Assembly: GCA_964492615.1 (NCBI GenBank)
Contig: CAZBKZ010000070.1
Coordinates: 1 to 7,082, forward strand
Direction: 5' to 3'
From: JAABTH01 sp964492615
GTDB taxonomy: Bacteria; Bacillota; Dethiobacteria; DTU022
Length of the DNA: 7,082 nt
Position numbers and translations under genes: made by a program. The notes under the pieces are model-generated. The model was not told the DNA's origin. It saw only the letters and a program-made list of their open reading frames with translations, and made no database searches. Shown here in pieces: positions 5,743-7,082 of this stretch (positions are counted from its first letter, which is position 1; the number at the start of each line of letters is the position of its first letter).

Positions 5743-6644
5743 ACAGCATTAAATCTATAAATAAGCCGTTTGATGATAGCCGGGAAGAAAAAGTAAGGTA
5801 TTGGGTAGATGCCTGGAATTCTGCACTTAAAAAAAATGATGACAACATTTTACCGGCAAGAATGGATACAGTAAGTCGCTGGGATAAAATGGCAAAGCAG
5901 ATCGGCCGACTTTCTACATCTGATCGCATGCAGAGCAGGATATGCCGCACTCTCAAATTGCTTGAAGAAAAAAGTATCGATTTGAAGGGGCTAAAGGTCC
6001 TTGACATTGGTGCCGGCGCTGGTGATTTTTCACTGGCTTTTGCCCAGCGGGGGGCCAGGGTCACTGCCGTTGAACCATCTTCAGCGATGGTCAGCTTGAT
6101 TGAAAAGAAAATAAATGAACATAATCTGAACAACGAAATAGAAATTATTAACGGATTATGGGAGGAGTTTAACCCAGGAGAAAATTTACCAGCAGATCAC
6201 TATGATCTAGTTTTTGCTTCTCTTAATCCAGGCGTGCGCAGTTTTGAGGCCTTAGCCAGGATGATGGATGTTTCCTGTTCATGGTGTTTACTCTGCGATA
6301 TTGCTTCTGGCAGCAAGCCCTGTTCGGGCCGACTGGATCTGTGGGAGGAGATATTAAATAAAACAATGCCTGAAAACCATTATAATATTATATATCCCCT
6401 GAATTATCTTTATTTCAGCGGTTATGAGCTGCAGTTTCAGAATTGGACAGAAGTTTGGGGGGAAAAACAACCAGTTGAAGAAGCTTTAATAGATTTCCTT
6501 GACTATTTCAGTATATATACAGAAATAACTAACAGGGTCAGGAAAATTATTAAGACGTACTTGCAAAATAACTCAAAAAAGGGTTTGTATACAGATTTCC
6601 ACCAGGTTAGATTGGGAATGATTCTATGGAAAAAAATTTTTTAA
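5739..6644 (+). CDS. Class I SAM-dependent methyltransferase, unknown substrate
   Basis: Soluble protein of 301 residues (298 if started at ATT 5748). The Rossmann-type SAM site is clear: motif I VLDIGAGAGDFS at 87-98 and the ribose-binding acidic residue Glu112 in VTAVEPS (110-114 region), followed by a DLVFASL strand typical of motif IV. An N-terminal helical extension of about 80 residues (WVDAWNSAL..., then RWDKMAKQIGRLSTSDR) precedes the fold and may form the substrate cap. No signal peptide or membrane segment is seen. It is transcribed divergently from the importer and shares its control region, which suggests a linked role such as modifying a metal ligand or a metal-dependent metabolite, but the substrate cannot be read from the sequence. 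No terminator follows it, so its transcript probably runs to the T-box terminator at 6972-7000. GTG 5739 is listed as the conventional start, with the caveat about its binding site. Confidence 0.8.
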   Translation: MNSIKSINKPFDDSREEKVRYWVDAWNSALKKNDDNILPARMDTVSRWDKMAKQIGRLSTSDRMQSRICRTLKLLEEKSIDLKGLKVLDIGAGAGDFSLAFAQRGARVTAVEPSSAMVSLIEKKINEHNLNNEIEIINGLWEEFNPGENLPADHYDLVFASLNPGVRSFEALARMMDVSCSWCLLCDIASGSKPCSGRLDLWEEILNKTMPENHYNIIYPLNYLYFSGYELQFQNWTEVWGEKQPVEEALIDFLDYFSIYTEITNRVRKIIKTYLQNNSKKGLYTDFHQVRLGMILWKKIF

Positions 6645-6660
6645 CAAATCAATGATATGG

Positions 6661-6689
6661 TTGACAGGGATCATTTGCTGTGCTAATAT
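6661..6689 (+). promoter_or_regulatory. Promoter of the T-box transcript
   Basis: A consensus TTGACA (6661-6666) is followed after 17 bases by TAATAT (6684-6689), preceded by TGC to form an extended -10. Initiation near 6696 would place the start a few bases before stem I of the T-box. It is the strongest -35 box in the window. Confidence 0.75.
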
Positions 6690-6695
6690 CATTAT

Positions 6696-7000
6696 TCAAG
6701 AATAATAATTTGCCGATGACAGGAACTAGTAACCTGGATCGTGTCGGCCCAGAGAGCCGGATAAAGGAAGTAAATCTTCCTAAGCTGAAAATCCGGCGCC
6801 GATGCACCTGGCGAATGGCTCTTGGAGGTACCGGTTGAAAGCGTTGAAGCGTCAGTAGATCCGGTCGGAACTTTCACCGTTAAAAGGAAGCAGGTCTGGA
6901 AGCCGTTCCCCGGTTTTCCGCATCTGACAAAGCGACCTGTGAAAACAGGTAACCAGGGTGGTACCGCGAATAACTCTCGTCCCCGGACGGGAGTTTTTTT
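6696..7000 (+). promoter_or_regulatory. T-box riboswitch leader (tRNA-sensing)
   Basis: A complete T-box leader that tests the charging state of one tRNA and allows read-through when it is uncharged. Stem I shows a TGCC/GGTA base (6711-6714/6827-6830), GATGA and GA kink-turn bases, CAGGA/TCTTG (6720-6724/6820-6824), an AGTA (6728-6731), the AGAGAG motif (6751-6756), a GGAAG/CTTCC apical hairpin and the GCTGAAAA motif (6784-6791). The specifier loop is CGAATGGC (6812-6819), readable as TGG (Trp) or GGC (Gly). Stem III is ACCTGT-GAAA-ACAGGT (6935-6950). The T-box motif AGGGTGGTACCGCG is at 6955-6968, and its TGGT would pair with a tRNA having A73. The regulated gene lies beyond the right edge. 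No credible coding gene occupies this stretch. Confidence 0.93.
6972..7000 (+). terminator. T-box intrinsic terminator
   Basis: AACTCTCGTCC (6972-6982) pairs with GGACGGGAGTT (6985-6995) with a single G-U wobble, followed by more T residues to 7000. Its left arm follows the T-box motif directly, so it competes with the antiterminator. It probably also ends transcripts coming from the methyltransferase gene, which has no terminator of its own. Confidence 0.92.
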
Positions 7001-7082
7001 ATTACGTTTTTTAGGGGATGATTAGCTGAGAAAGGTTCCTGAAAATGTGTTTCGGTAATATCTATATTTCATAAAATAAAAG
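7001..7082 (+). other. Leader downstream of the T-box, no gene seen
   Basis: This stretch is the untranslated part between the T-box terminator and the regulated gene, which is outside the window. The only short frame, ATG 7045 to TAA 7074 (9 codons), follows AAAGG at 7031-7035 but has no features supporting translation. The window ends in an A-rich run that could lead into the next ribosome binding site. Confidence 0.5.

Noticed and set aside
5690..6133. Minus-strand open frame of 147 residues antisense to the methyltransferase
   Set aside because: It lies wholly opposite a convincing methyltransferase frame with SAM motifs, has no binding site and shows only low-complexity Ser/Phe-rich sequence, as expected of a shadow frame.
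6631..6642. A6T6 palindrome at the methyltransferase 3' end as a terminator
   Set aside because: It has no GC-rich stem and no loop; it is simply the AAA/TTT codons for the terminal Lys-Lys-Ile-Phe.
6822..7025. Plus-strand open frame of 67 residues
   Set aside because: It overlaps stem I, stem III, the T-box motif and the terminator; the constraint there is RNA structure, not protein.
7045..7074. Nine-codon frame after the T-box as a leader peptide
   Set aside because: It has no run of regulatory codons and no attenuator hairpin after it; the T-box already provides the control.
1..7082. CRISPR arrays, insertion sequences, tRNA or rRNA genes
   Set aside because: I found no repeated spacer pattern, transposase motifs, terminal inverted repeats or tRNA cloverleaf on either strand.

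Overview
The window looks like a chromosomal segment from a low-to-mid-GC Firmicute, probably an anaerobic clostridial or Peptococcaceae-type bacterium. The reasons are strong AAGGAGG ribosome binding sites, a classic T-box leader, a lipoprotein-type solute receptor, and mixed TTG/GTG/near-cognate starts. This placement is inference; no taxonomic marker gene lies in the window.

Layout. Positions 1-188 hold no gene but carry a cluster of hairpins, including a convincing bidirectional terminator and a second hairpin with a U-tract on the minus strand. From 5599 down to 189 on the minus strand runs one compact five-gene operon for an ABC importer of the nickel/peptide (Nik/Dpp/Opp) class. Its order is permease B, permease C, ATPase D, ATPase E, then the solute-binding lipoprotein A last. 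The first four genes overlap or nearly abut; A follows after 57 bases. NikB matches E. coli NikB in length and in several long motifs, so I favour a nickel (or other metal-chelate) importer, but substrate is not proven by sequence.

Positions 5600-5738 are a divergent promoter region with repeated GTGTTAC half-sites. One of them, with a GTGGCAC partner after 14 bases, brackets the importer -10 box. A near-perfect palindrome covers the -10 box of the divergent gene. This resembles the inverted-repeat type I remember for Geobacter-type NikR operators. The divergent gene (5739-6644, plus strand) is a class I SAM-dependent methyltransferase of unknown substrate, plausibly co-regulated with the importer.

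After it comes an independent strong promoter (6661-6689) and a complete T-box riboswitch (about 6696-7000) with stem I, specifier loop, stem III, T-box motif and terminator. The amino-acid-related gene it controls lies beyond the right edge. I see no coding gene in 7001-7082.

Two genes lack a well-placed standard start. The E ATPase appears to start at CTG (or the next ATT) directly after an ideal ribosome binding site. The methyltransferase's only standard start (GTG) sits inside its own Shine-Dalgarno sequence, with an ATT at better spacing.
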